Source: Boswellia sacra
Taxonomy: Eukaryota > Streptophyta > Magnoliopsida > Sapindales > Burseraceae
Assembly (NCBI GenBank): GCA_013180625.2
Contig: SNVD02001128.1
Location: 82,315 to 146,314 of the forward strand
Length of the DNA stretch: 64,000 nt
Reading direction: 5' to 3'
Positions within the stretch are counted from its first letter, which is position 1. Each line of letters opens with the position of its first letter. Position numbers and translations under genes: made by a program. The notes beneath the pieces are model-generated. The model had not been told where the DNA came from. It searched no databases and saw nothing but the letters and a program-made list of their open reading frames with translations. Positions 48,766 to 60,589 of the stretch are shown one piece after another.

Positions 48766-49700
48766 AAGATAAGACACTTCTAAGTGCACCCACTTCCTAT
48801 CATTTGTCAACAATCTTCAGTACCTATTTTAAGGGCTTCAAATACTCTTAAGTATACCTACTTCCTAAGGTTTTTAAACACTTGTCAGTGCATCTCTTCT
48901 TAGGGCTTGTGCTTAGTCTAAGGGCTTGAAACACTCTTAAGTGCACCTACTTCCTAGGGTTTCTTCTAATGCATGCCTACTTGAAAAAATGTCTCCATGC
49001 ACTACTTCATGGTCTTTAGACCTGTCATTCTTCATGCCTTTGACTGAGTATTCTTCATTCTTCTTTAATTTTTTCAGAATTTTCATTCTTTGGGTTTCAT
49101 GCCTTTCTTTCGAATGCTTCTTGTTTCTATTCTTTGCTTGTTGATTTCTTCAAACTCACTGGGGAGAATTCATCATATTGCATCTTCTTGGTCATTAGAC
49201 CTTTCATCCGCCTGTTTTATAAATTCTTGCTATTCACTGGGGAAAGTTCTTGATATTTTGTGCCCTCTTAACTCATTGGGGATTTCTTCATTGCTCTTGT
49301 AAGTTCTTGCAAAATATCAAAATATCTCTTGATGATTTTAAATCAATTCAAAATTTACCTCGTTCAATGTGTTCTTCAACAAACTGCTTTCTAATCTCAA
49401 GAGGAATTCTTCCATGTGATTCTGTTCGAAACATTCATTTACCAAATGTTACTCAACTTTCTTTGTGAGTTGCTAAACCATTACCGTGGCCGAGCGCTTT
49501 CTCTTTTTCTCTTTTCTTTCTCTCTTTTTTTTTCACTTTTCTTTCTCTTTCTCCCTTTGGCCTTTTACCCTTCTGTCCCTCATTAAAGGCCTGCTGGCCA
49601 GTTGTGGGAGGACCACTATTTGGTAGTCAGCCGACAGTTGCCAAGTGGTGGAGGGTTTATATATTGACCTTTCGCCTTCCTCTCACTTCATTCACGCGCC
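48766..49700. other. C/T-rich, no recognised gene
   Basis: Low-complexity C/T-rich sequence on this strand with short open frames. It leads into the plant mobile domain relic and may be its leader or the interior of the same element. Confidence 0.3.
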
Positions 49701-49768
49701 ATTTCTCATTTCTTTTCCGATTTGCTTCTGGTTTTCTCCTACACGATCGTCTCAACTTCCTCTTGCTA

Positions 49769-51960
49769 ATGGCGGGTCATCCAATCCACCTTTGTTTGAA
49801 TAAGATTGATATGGTTTGGAAATCGACGATGAAAGGCCTTTCAAGAGATCAAGAGGTACCCGTCATTTATGACTTAGACTCTCACATGATCAACTAGGTA
49901 TGATTTCTTCTTCGTTCTTCACTTTCCATTTTCTAGGAATTTTCTAGGTATGTAATCATGTAGAGACTTCAATTTCTTATTTTAGGACTTCTATAAGAAC
50001 AAGATGTGGGGGTCATTTTCTAGAGCCCATAGTTAGTTTTTAGAGATAAGGAATGAGGCTGTTAGAAACCGTGTTGCCGCCACTGGTTTTTATGAGTTCA
50101 TCACTTCGCTTCCACATGCTTTTTGCCATACTAATCGTCGAGCACTGGGTATTCTTTGTCAAAGGTGGATGGACACGACACACACCTTTTCATCTTTCTA
50201 TTGGTGAGATGACTATCACGCCATTTGATGTCGCCACTTTGACAAGTCTTCGATGTGAAGGGAAAGATGTTCTTATCAATTCTTGCATTGCAAGCTTGAG
50301 AGATCAAAGAAATTCGGCCCCTAAATTTCTTGGTTGTGATATAAAGATCAAGAACAATGTGGCAATTTAGTACACTTTATTATGGAATATTGGAAGAGGA
50401 GATCAAGTCTGACTCTAGTTGAGGTAGATTAGTATGCACGTAGCTTCATCGTGTATCTACTTGGTTTGACGCTTTTTGCCACCGTGTCGAACACTACCTT
50501 CTTGACTTTACTTCCTGCACTCTAGGATCTTGACTAAGTGAGAGACTTCGATTGGGGCTGTGCGGCTTTTAGCTAGTTGGTTTATGGTTTGGATTATGCA
50601 TGGCGAGGTATTATTGTGATTACCAGCTTTGCTCCATTGATCAAGGTAACTTTTCTTCTTTTGTACCTTCGTGTCTCTTTTATATGAATTCTATTTCTAA
50701 TTTTGTTTTGCTCATAATAGATGTGGGCTTATGAGTTAGGTGTGTTGTTATCTTCGCTTCTTGCTTGTCAGGACTTCCCTTTTCCATGGATGAAGAGCTG
50801 GGCTACTCCTCTTAGGGGGCTTAAGAGATCTCACAAGTTGGATTTCTTTTGTGATTACATCCACACGATAAGTTGGAGTAAGGTAAAGACATTACAGTCA
50901 GTTTTCTTTTATTCTCTTCCTGGTATCACTTTTACCAACTTTCTATTTTTTAGATTCATTCAAGTGGTAGGGCCTGTTGAGAGCTGGTCAAGCGGTATGA
51001 GTGTCACTACACCATATTTTAGCTACTGCATTCTTCTTCCATGCATAGCAGTATGATGTGGTATTTAGGTGGCAGAGTCTGGGACTAGTATAAGGGTCTA
51101 GATAACTGCCAGATTCCTCTTTCATTATCAGTCTTGATGATTGATTCTACTAACTTGGCAATGGAGCCAGAGGTGATAGACTATATTGTTGGGATTCTTT
51201 TGAGGATATCGAGTTTCCTAAGATGATGATCTCTTATGCTTAGTGGGCTCGAACCACATTGCTTCATAGGAGGCGAGGTCAGACTGATGATGAGATTCCT
51301 TAACCTTCTGCTGGTATTGATCATGGCTCTTCTAGCCATGTTGGTAGCTTTTTAGCCCTTCATAGGAATAGATTGAGAGTTTCTTCGTCTGGTATAGGCG
51401 CCTCTGCCTCATTTGATGTTGCTATTGAGTAACCTCATCCTCATCTGGTTTCACTAGTTGTTCTAGTTGATCATGTGATTGGTGATCTTCAATCTTATCC
51501 TAGTAATGTTGTCTACACGTGGGATGCTAGTAGACAGATTAACAGTGATGTGATCACTAAGGATCCAACCATACTTGTTTCTTTCATTTTTCATGATACC
51601 ACTTTGGTGAGCCTTCTAATAATGCCTTCTTTAAATTTCTTGCTATTTTTCAAATTTTTGTTAATTATAAAAAATGCAATGCAATGCAAGACAAGTGCCA
51701 CGATCTTCCATGGAACGTGTTTTTCGGATGTGAACTGCTTCACATGGAAATGTCTTGTAGATGTTTTACTAATATTAGGCAAAACAATATTCTATGCTTC
51801 ATGTATGCTTGATTTCTATCTTAATAATTTTTTCAACTATATGTTTATTGCTTGGATTTATACGAGTCATCAAGAAAGTGCTCATTTGGAGCAAAACATC
51901 GAGCACCTTCAGGCTTAGGTTGCTGCCTTCTCTATTCATGATGATGGTGATGGTGATGAG
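49769..51960 (+). pseudogene. plant mobile domain (PMD) gene relic
   Basis: Starting MAGHPIHLCLNKIDMVW at 49769, the pieces follow the order of plant mobile domain proteins (MAIN-like and transposon-borne relatives). After an intron-like gap, 50053-50370 has FHMLFAILIVEHWVFF, then HLSIGEMTITPFDVATLT, the domain's most typical phrase. Near 50540 comes DFDWGCAAF, then a stop. 50721-50900 starts MWAYELGVLLSSL. A looser C-terminal tail, HRRRGQTDDEIP and SFLALHRNRLRV near 51270-51390, follows with stops. PMD genes occur as silencing-related host genes and inside Ty3 and MULE elements; the flanking repetitive DNA favours the latter. Several stops show it is not functional as a single protein. Confidence 0.6.
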
Positions 51961-52278
51961 TGAGGACTATCACCATCGACTTTCTCTTTTATGTTGATTT
52001 CTTTTTGTTGTTCATTTAGCTTCCATGTGTGAACTCATGTGCTTGAATTTTCATCAAAGCAATTAGTTGTATAAACAAGTTTCAAAAGCTTAGCGAAAAT
52101 TCTTTTACTTTCAGTTTGTACATTGCTTCTTAAACTATGTGTATTTTGATCAATTTACATCCAAATTTGTTCAAATTTGTTTATGTATCATCATTATTCA
52201 ATTCTTAACAAAATTGCAAAATTTGGAAGTCATGTGCTCAAAATTGCTCATCGATACATGAATCAGAAGTAAATTTGC

Positions 52279-52995
52279 GTGAAGGAAGGCGTAATAGGGC
52301 CATTTGCCCTAGCAGACTATCGGCCGATAGTCCTTCCACTGCCCACTGGTGGTCTTCTCTCCCCCCTTTTTTTTGCTTCTTTCTTGTACTATTTAAGGAC
52401 CTCTCCTCCTCCACTTCTCTTCACACATTTCAACACTCCGCTTCGTATTTTTCAAGTTTTCTTTCATGTATCTCTATGCCTCTTCATATTTTTCAACATG
52501 TCTAAGGCTACACTAAAAGTTCTTCAACATCTCTTAAAGCTTCCAAAGGATGATGACTGGAAGCAACTCGAGTCCAGCGGTCTCTACAACTTAAAATTCC
52601 TTTGACATGTAAAGCTTGACATCCTTTTTCTCAAGGACTGCACGAATTTATGGGATTCTCATGATCATATCTTTTGCTTTAATAGGTAAGAGCTTTGCCC
52701 TCTGTATGGGGAATTCTTTGTCATACTTGGTTATCATTCGTTGAGTTTCGAAAGCATCATCTTACCTATGTTAAGACACTGTCGATGTTTGACCTTACCG
52801 ATTTCTTTAGCTTTCTACATTCTACCATAGGTATTCGCACCAGAGGTGGTAGAGTGACATTATCTTTAGTTATCCCTCTGCTTGAGATGATGGATAGGAC
52901 CTTGTCTGGTGGCTTCGCATTCTTTAATTCTGCCTTCTTGCATGGTTTTTATTGGTTTCACCAGATAGTCTCAAAGATCCACATCTTGTGACCAT
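52279..52995 (+). pseudogene. second PMD/DUF7745-like fragment
   Basis: MSKATLKVLQHLLKLPKDDD begins at 52498. After stops, ELCPLYGEFFVILGY near 52690 resembles the ELxPTxEEF-type phrase of plant transposon-associated proteins. A 98-codon frame, 52695-52991, overlaps in another frame. The assignment is weak. An 18-bp perfect palindrome, GACTATCGGCCGATAGTC, at 52315-52332 precedes it. Confidence 0.3.
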
Positions 52996-53104
52996 TATTC
53001 CTCAGACGGGACCCATATTTGACTCTTGCTGAGACATTGATCAGACTGGACCTCGTCAGGATCAATCCAGGTCAGAGGTTCAATGGCACTTTTCTACTCT
53101 TTTA

Positions 53105-53430
53105 GGCTTTTTCTTTTCACCTTAATTTTTGCCTAAGTCGCCCTTTCAGGTTTTCGACTTAATGGTTTTTTTTTCTTTTTCTTTTTCTTATTTTCTTTTT
53201 CATGCTCTAACTTTTGCTCAAACTGCCCTTTCAGGTTCTTAACTTAGCGAACTTGTCTTAATTTTTGTCTGAGACCCCTTTTCTTGGTTTTTAACTCAAT
53301 AAACTTTTTCTTCATTGTTTTTCTACCCTAACTTTTGGCCTTTTGGGTTTTAACTTAGCAGGCTTACGTCAATTTTTGCCTAAGTTACCTTTTTAGGTTT
53401 TCGACTTAGCATGCTTATTTTTATTTTCCT
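53105..53430. repeat. degenerate tandem repeat, about 80-110-bp units
   Basis: The phrase TTTTTGCCTAAGT(CG/TA)CC, CTTT(C/T)AGGTTTTCGACTTA and its variants recur about four times (near 53130, 53210, 53260 and 53370) with T-rich spacers between. Confidence 0.6.
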
Positions 53431-53553
53431 TTTTCTTTTTTTCTTTTTCAAATTTGGTTACAAGAGAGGTTGTTTATTTTGACACTGCCTGAGAGGGATA
53501 TTTTCCATTATAGCCCCTAACCTTATACAAGGAGGAGACTTCAGAGGCATGTT

Positions 53554-54925
53554 TGATACGTTCGAAACTAGCAAGTATACTAGTCGCACAAGTAATAAAG
53601 TGATAAGTAGATATCGTTCCCACGAGGATTGATTCTAATTGAATTTGTTATTTCCAGCAACAATAAACTAAACAGGGGGGATTTTTGTTGAATGATTTAC
53701 TAAATGAAATAAGAATGCAAGTAAAGAATAACAAAACAGAAAGTAAATTTGAATGAAAAATCAATGGGAGAAAGCTGGTTAAGGGATCCTTCTCTACCAC
53801 AAGATATGGATTTGCGAATTAATTGTAGAATTGTCATCTAATTACAGCATTGAAGTTATCAACCGTAGATAATAACAAGCTCTATTACCCCAATCTTTCC
53901 TTACTTTGTTGTTAAATAAAACAAGCTCTTTATTTAATCTCTATCCATTAAACAACCTAGAACAAGCTCTCTGAGTTTAATTCAATGGATGCATTATGAT
54001 AAGAAAGATAGGTTGATCTAAGCAATAAACACACAAGCTCGGATTATTTAACTTAGGTTATATTCTCCAATTGTAATCTCTGATCACAATTTTGCTACTA
54101 ATGATTAGAAATTCAAGACAATTACGGATCAAGATTTCTAGTCTAGCAATAAATCACAACCAGATTATATTCAGTTGGCCACTCAAATACAATCAGCAAG
54201 CAATCATAAGCATTAAATATGGGAGAATACAAGCAACTTCAATTAGAGAATTGGATAACAATTCCTTACACAATCAACTTACAAAAACCATATCAGGGGC
54301 TTTGAAATCACCCTCAACCAATTCAGATTCAGTTACACATGTTTAAGAACGTGGTAAATACAATACAACATGGAGACATTCCAGAAAATGAAAGGGAAGG
54401 GAAAAACTTAGCAAATTTGATGTAATTCTCTTTGGATTGTAGTTCTTCCTCTTTCCAAGCTTCCTTTCTCCTTCAAGAACTCCAGGAGATGAAAGAATTC
54501 CAGAGCTGCAGCCTCCACCACGTTCTCCCCTCTTCAAGTTATGAAAATAAAACCCTAAAATGTGTTTAAATACTCTGCTACAGTGATTTGCTACAGTGCC
54601 CCGTATTATACATGCTACAGTGACTTGTGGAATTATATTTCTATACATCTCACTGTTTGATTACATACTTTTGGTACACTGAATGGATTTATAAAGCAAC
54701 GGTATATAATATGTCATCGGGTTCATTGTATATCAATACAATTAAATCCGAGAAGATCACTGACTAGCAGAGGTGAAAATGAAGGGTTTTACTCCATTTT
54801 TGTGCAAGTTGCTCCAAAACTCCTACAAACATCAAAACCACACAAAAACATAAAAATACCAAGGAATATAGCAAAGAAACATGGACGAATTGATATAAAA
54901 GTAATACATAAATAGACACCTATCA
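53554..54925 (-). mobile_element. 3' LTR of the composite element
   Basis: Runs TGATACG...TATCA on this strand, that is TGATAGGTG...CGTATCA on the minus strand. It is closely similar to the LTR at 61272 and the solo LTR at 6302. It lacks about 39 bp near 54700 that the other two keep. It holds a 101-codon minus-strand frame (54648-54343) nearly identical to that in the solo LTR. Confidence 0.88.
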
Positions 54926-54942
54926 AATTCCCCCACACTTAG
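54926..54942 (-). other. polypurine tract
   Basis: On the minus strand GTGTGGGGGAATT lies directly before the LTR start TGATAGG. Purine richness and position fit second-strand priming. Confidence 0.65.
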
Positions 54943-56890
54943 ACTTTGCTAGTCCTCGAGCAACTAAAATGATACGAAACAAAACTAAACCGAAACAGAA
55001 TCAAAGAAAAATTAAAACATACAAATGCTTCAACTTGCAAATAGGCCTCAAAGATTGTACTTAATTATAACCCAAGGAAAACTTCAAAATAATGCACTTG
55101 ATCAAGAATTTTATCTCAAAGATTAGTTTCGCTTCACTTCAATTCCTCAAGTGTGTGTGTGTAGAGCCATTCTCACCTAATCACTTGTAACCCGGATGAG
55201 TTTATGCATAAAAATGAATCATATTTAATATTGAAGATGAGTGTATAAATGAACTCCATAGGCCTGCTTTTCAAGTCACTCTCCACTAATGTAGACATGC
55301 ACAACACCAAGGATCAAGTAGGACTTTATTAAGCTTGTAACGTTTGGCTTGGGTGAAGGTATGATAAAGGATAATAATTTGGCTCAAATCACCCACAAAC
55401 ACATAAATCATTCAAGACTATGTAGAGCTCAACCCTATAACACAACTTCATTTCAATTCACCAGGTTACTCCCCCAAACTTATTTAGAACACTCAATCTT
55501 TTTTTTTTTTTTTGCAGAAAACAAAAGAAAACTACACCCCCACACTTTGTTGTTTCATTCTTTTTAAGAACACTTAAGGGTATAGATCTCTTATTCTTCT
55601 TCTTTTGTTCTTTTTTTTCTTCTTTTTTTCTTTTTTTTCTTTTTTTTTATTACACTTCCCCTCCCCCACACTTAAACAACACATTGTCCTCAATGTGTAA
55701 GTACGTGGACGATAAGTACAGATTGGCTTTTTTTTTGTTTTTTTTTTTTTTTACAAACACAATAGAACTCACTTGCATTGCTCATGACACATCCCAACCT
55801 CCTCTAACTTCCCAAAACCAGAACATAGCTCAGAATTTAATTGTGAATGATCTACATGCTCATAGGTAAGGGATAAACTGTTTGGAACAAATTCATTTGA
55901 GGTTAGGAAATCTTTTAGTGAGTTAACAAAGAAAAAGGCTTACAGAGGCTCAAAGGGGTAACTAGGGATCAATTTCAGTCAAGGTTGGCTATTAAGGCTC
56001 AAACGGTCCAAAGATGGCCTAAATCATTTCCCCAATGTTGCACAGTCTAGGATTTCGCCTCGAGTGACCATCAAACAAGTTCTAGAATTCATTGAAATCT
56101 GAAGAAACATTTAAATTACATAAACTTTCTCTAAGTGAACAAATAACTCAGTGATAATAGCTCAGTGCTCAATGTTGCGCAAGGAATCAAAAGCAAAGCG
56201 AAAACCAATAAACATTTCAAGCACACAGATCCATGCATCATTTATCATTTTCCAAGAGTTATTCTTAATTCAATCATTATCTTATCATCGACCCACAAAA
56301 TGCAAGAAAAGAGGTACGTGGCGTTGTTACACCTGAGTCAAGATTGTATATTTCAACAATCCTTAGGACCAGTAGCCCGCAGACTTAAGGTTTCCAGCCT
56401 ATATACCTTTATTATGAAAGAACAAAACAAGAAACAAGACACTTCAAACAACATGAAATAAACAAACTACAGATTTATTGAGAGAGAATGCGTTTCAAGA
56501 GTTAGGAAAACCCCATATTCTGCCATTCTCAGGTTTTTCCACAATGTTTTTTTTTCGAATCGAAACTGATAAAGACAAAAACACACAACAACTCGAAATT
56601 ACATAAAACTAAACTTACTCAGAAAATAATAAAGTCCAACAAATCAGCAAACACAAACAAGTCAGTTAGAATGGGTTTAAAAAGTTTAGAAGTTAGCCTC
56701 CTTATTCAGCCATTATGGATTGAAGAGATCCAGAATGCGTTTCAAGAGAACTTGAACTTTTTAAGCCACCACTCTAAAAGCCAAGATTAGAAAATATTAC
56801 CTGGGGTGAAAGAAACAACCTGAAAAAAAACTCAACTCAAATAAACACAATAAAGAGAAAGCAAACGAAAATGAAGCAAACCAGCAGATA
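54943..56890 (-). other. non-coding 3' tail of the composite element
   Basis: No coding sequence recognised. On this strand it has long T-rich runs (55500-55510, 55610-55650, 55729-55752) and recurring CCCCACACTT, as is common in the long non-coding 3' regions of Athila-type elements. It separates the LOG copy from the 3' LTR. Confidence 0.45.
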
Positions 56891-56894
56891 GAGA

Positions 56895-57543
56895 TTACAG
56901 ATGGAGCGTTAAATCCAGTTTACGCCTCTTATTGCCTTCTCCAAACCAATCTATCCGAGCTATTGTTGGATCAGGCAAATAGACGAATGCTTGTAATTTG
57001 TCAATTAACTCCCCTGCAGTTGAAGCTGTAATCAGGATTTGCCTCGCCGACTGTGAGATGAAGTTTTTTTCTACTGCTTGATCAAGAAAAGACAACAAAC
57101 CATCAAAAAATTATTGACATTTAACAAACCAATGGGTTTCCGATGGATGTTTAGCTGTGCCCAAGAGGTGATTTGAAATATCTCCTCTAATGTACCATAA
57201 CCACCGGGCAAAGCTATAAATGCATCAGATTTAATGACCATATGTGCAATACGCTCATGCATACTAGAGACCTGTAACTCTTCCCCCATGTGTTGCCTAC
57301 GATATCTCGCACAGCTAATGGTTTAGGAATAATGCCAAGAACTTTACTTCCTCCCAAGGATGCAGCTGTTGACACACACCCCATTAACCCAAGACTACCC
57401 CCTCCATAAATCAAATGAATACCCCTCGCAGCTAATGTCCTACCAAGATTAAGAGCTGCTGTTGTAAACTCTCCATCTTTACCAAATTGCGATCCACAAA
57501 ATATGCATATATTTTGGAATCGCCGAATTGGTGTTTTCTCCAT
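56895..57543 (-). pseudogene. intron-free LOG (cytokinin riboside 5'-monophosphate phosphoribohydrolase) copy
   Basis: LOG enzymes release active cytokinin bases from their nucleotides in the cytosol and nucleus. Minus-strand reading from ATG at 57543 gives ICIFCGSQFGKDGEF and YGGGSLGLMG (nucleotide-binding GGG..GLMG). A one-base deletion near 57290 follows, then [15 protein letters not shown] and the hallmark [10 protein letters not shown], then GLLNVNNF. A second one-base deletion near 57108 follows, then [19 protein letters not shown] and a C-terminal tail ending near 56895. The whole family length (about 215 residues) is covered with no intron, whereas plant LOG genes normally have several, so this looks like a processed copy. 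It lies inside the LTR element in the same orientation as gag. No poly-A tract was seen. Two frameshifts make the present copy non-coding for a full enzyme. Confidence 0.88.
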
Positions 57544-57733
57544 TTCTACAAGTGCTCTAAACTTGTGTAAGACAATGATGCACGTTAGGTATTATGCGAT
57601 TCAAGTGCAAGACAGGTTATAAAATGACATTTGAAAATATGCAGAATGGATATATACACACTTAAATCTCTCAGATTTGACACATGGGGACATAATTTCG
57701 GTGGGGGTTGCTCGATGCAGATTTATCGCCCCA

Positions 57734-57934
57734 AGATTTGAAAAAATGAGATATGCTTTCGGCGAGGTTTGACAAAACCTACACACTTGTCTCCCACGTG
57801 AAGCATGGAAAATGGAGATATGCTTTCGGCGGGGTTTGACAAAACCTCCACACTTGTCTCCCACGTGAAGCATTAAAAATGGAGATACACTTACGGCGGA
57901 GGTTGACAAAATCTCCACACTTATCTCCCACGTG
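57734..57934. promoter_or_regulatory. three 67-bp repeats each with a G-box
   Basis: Three tandem units contain GGAGATATGCTTTCGGCGG- and TTTGACAAAACCTCCACAC-like phrases and end TCTCCCACGTG. CACGTG lies at 57795-57800, 57862-57867 and 57929-57934, spaced exactly 67 bp. G-boxes bind plant bZIP and bHLH factors. The array lies 190-390 bp upstream of the LOG copy's start codon. Confidence 0.7.
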
Positions 57935-58099
57935 TACTTATGCCATAGGGTAGTCATATGGTTTGTCAAAAAGAAAACTTGAAATTAAAACAAACAAAAT
58001 CAACAAACAACAACAACACAAAAACAACATTGATAATCAGATCAAACGAAACAAGAAAGAAATAAAATTCGACAACAACAACACACATTCAAATATACA

Positions 58100-58940
58100 A
58101 GTAGTTGTGATTGTGGCTCACATCTTCCTCTGGTTTTACGTCCAGTAACGGCTGAAACGCCTTCTGTGAGTCGGGGATTTGCTTCCCATCCAGTTTTCTT
58201 ATAAACTAGCAAACAGGGTCATTTTTAGTCAGATTCCCTAGACTATAACACTGCAATTCATCACGAAATTGTGTCCATAGATTAAGCAATACACGCTGAA
58301 CAAGTCCACAAGAATGTGACTCAAGAGTTAATAAAACATTATCCAGCGACTCATTACTCAGACCATTCTTAATAAATGACAGTTTATCTTCTCTATTTCT
58401 GGACGCAAAACCTAATGAACGACATGTCTGGTTACATTTCCATCTAGCACATTTATAACATACTTGTAACCTTTTCGCTCTTCGCCTCTTGGCTTAGTAG
58501 CTCTTTCCTAGACCAGGAATGTATTTTGCGAGATTAATGTTCGGCTCACCGGACAATCTCACCTTGGCTTCGATAAGCCATCGGATATCAGCAGGCACAT
58601 TTAGGAGCATCAATGCCCAAAGTCTAGTCATCCGTACTTTATAATTTTTAAACACAGCATTTTGAGGAAGTGAAGGGAAATATTTACGAAGGTTAGATAT
58701 TGAAGACGAGAAAAGGAGAGATATTACCGATAATACGATTGAGTTTGTTCTTCTCCCAGATATGCACGATTCAATCCTTCGAGCAATGACTTCAGCTCCC
58801 ATTTGGATGTTTCCTCAAGCTGTTGACAAATGAATTCGAAGTACGGAATAATCAAATTAAACAAAACAAAGAAAAAGAAAAGAGCAGCAACGAAACTAAA
58901 GACACATAAAAGAGATAACAACACGATAGCAAACAAAAGT
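58100..58940 (-). pseudogene. host-like coding segment, unrecognised, inside the retroelement
   Basis: On the minus strand one frame from 58802 reads on with only two stops to about 58100. It includes MTRLWALMLLNVPADIRWLI, EAKVRLSGEPNINLAKYIPG, then, after a TAA at 58494, a basic stretch AKRRRAKRLQ, CYKCARWKCNQTCRSLG (four cysteines, possible zinc site), REDKLSFIKNGLSNESLDNV and SHSCGLVQRVLLNLWTQFRD. A second stop lies near 58206. An upstream frame, 58936-58724, gives QLEETSKWELKSLLEGLNRA; SYYR|GTAATATC at 58733 could be a splice donor, so an intron may be retained. It is not a retroelement protein I know, and composition suggests a plant gene. The function is unknown. Confidence 0.55.
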
Positions 58941-59142
58941 CAAAAGCAAGTAAAAAAAATATAAAAACAAATAAGACAGATGGCAAAGAGAGATAAAACC
59001 TGATCAATTTGATGGCCTACGAAAGGAATCTCCTCGAGACAGAAAAATCGATCATTATTACCTTATTTTATTTTTCTTTTCTTTTTTTATTTATTTTCAA
59101 AAACATTGGGTTGCCTCCCAATAAGCGCTTGGTTTAATGTCC

Positions 59143-60588
59143 TCAGCCCGACGTTGGTTCCATCATAGGAGGATCCAATTTCTGTTGTGCTTCTCTAATG
59201 GGCTTGGATCCTTCTTCCAACAAGAAATGGTGCATGCATATGGCTGGGCCTTGGATGTTAGCAATTGTCCACCCAATAGCTGTGTTGTGGTTTGTAAGTA
59301 TTCGGACGAGTTTCTCTTCTTGTATTCGTGCAAGGCCCATTTCTATTATAATTGGCAAAGGATCATTCTCACTCAAGAATCCATGCCTCAAATGACCTGG
59401 AAGAAGCTTAAGCTCCAAGGCAGGGGCTGACATCACAGAAGGAAGAATTTTCTCATTAGATAAAGAAAATTGAATGTACGAAACATCATACCTATATGTG
59501 GTTATTGCGATGGTCTCATCTAAGCTTGCCACAACTTCCTCCATTTCTTTGGAAACTTGTATCAAAATTTCTGACTCCTTAGAGATTTCTGTCCCTATGT
59601 GCTCATTAATAGCTATATCCAATCCATTCTTGCGAGTTAACTCAAAACATTGTTGTGACAGAGAATCAATAACGTCAACTACAAAAATAGAATATAAGTC
59701 ACTAGGGTACCTCATTGCCTCAAAAATATTGAAACAGATCACCTTGCCATCAAACACTATGGTGAGAGTGCCATCATGAGCATCAATCTTGGTTCTAGCA
59801 GTTTTCGAGAATGGTCTCCCTATATGAATCGGTGATGGATTAGGAGATGTCTCATCCTCTATTTCAAGAACACAAAAGTCTACTGGGAAAAGCAATTGAT
59901 TCACCTGCACAAATACATCTTCCACAACTCTTTTGGTACATGCATTAAAATGATCAGCAATTTGAATGGTAATACCAATTTTCGTAAAAGGTCCAAGATT
60001 TAAAGAAACATAAATAGAATACGGCATGATGTTAATAGATGCTTCTAAATCTAACATAACTCTTTCAAACTTGGTTTTACCAATGGTGCATGGCATGGTG
60101 AACGTACCTGGATCTTTGCACCTTGGAGGAATTTTCCTTTGCAATACAGCTGAAACATCTTCCCCCAAACTTACTTTCTCATTTCTTTTTAACTTTCTTT
60201 TGCTGGTGCATAACTCCTTGAGACATTTTGTATAATGAGATACTTGCTCGATAGCATCCAAAAGTGGTATATTTACCTCGATTTTGTGAGAAGTTTCCAG
60301 GATTTCTTGTTCTTGTTCCTCCTTCGATTTTGCAAATCTACTAGGAAAAAGTGGAGGAGAAACATATGAAGGAATGGGAGTTATAGGATTTACCTGAGAA
60401 GTCAGTGTTTTGTTCATGTTGGAAGTGGTGTCATCTCCTTCATCAGTTTGTGATTTCTTTGGTAGGACATCTAATTGCTCTCCATTTTGCAAAGTTATCG
60501 CACAAGAATTCTCTCTTGGATTGATCACCGTTTGACAAGATAATTCTTCTGAGCCTTGGCCCTTGAATTTGCTCATGCTAGTGGCCAA
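59143..60588 (-). pseudogene. Ty3 protease region with start of reverse transcriptase
   Basis: A single 481-codon frame. Its first 150 residues are the low-conservation gag-protease linker (ends IPLLDAIEQVSHYTKCLKEL, typical of plant Ty3 elements). The retropepsin follows, but the catalytic motif reads LDLEASINIMPYSIY where DLGASIN is usual, so the glycine after the catalytic Asp-Leu is lost. The frame reaches the linker before RT (AIGWTIANIQGPAICMHHFL, EEGSKPIREAQQKLDPPMME) and then stops at PTSG. No RT catalytic domain follows. The frame is intact but enzymatic activity is doubtful. Confidence 0.88.
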
Positions 60589-60589
60589 T

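Noticed and set aside
56860..56895. Poly-A tail of the LOG retrocopy
   Set aside because: On the minus strand the sequence after the stop is T-rich and mixed, not an A-run; the processed-copy claim rests on missing introns only.
59137..60235. Plus-strand ORFs of 60-100 codons
   Set aside because: Antisense shadows of the 481-codon protease frame on the minus strand.
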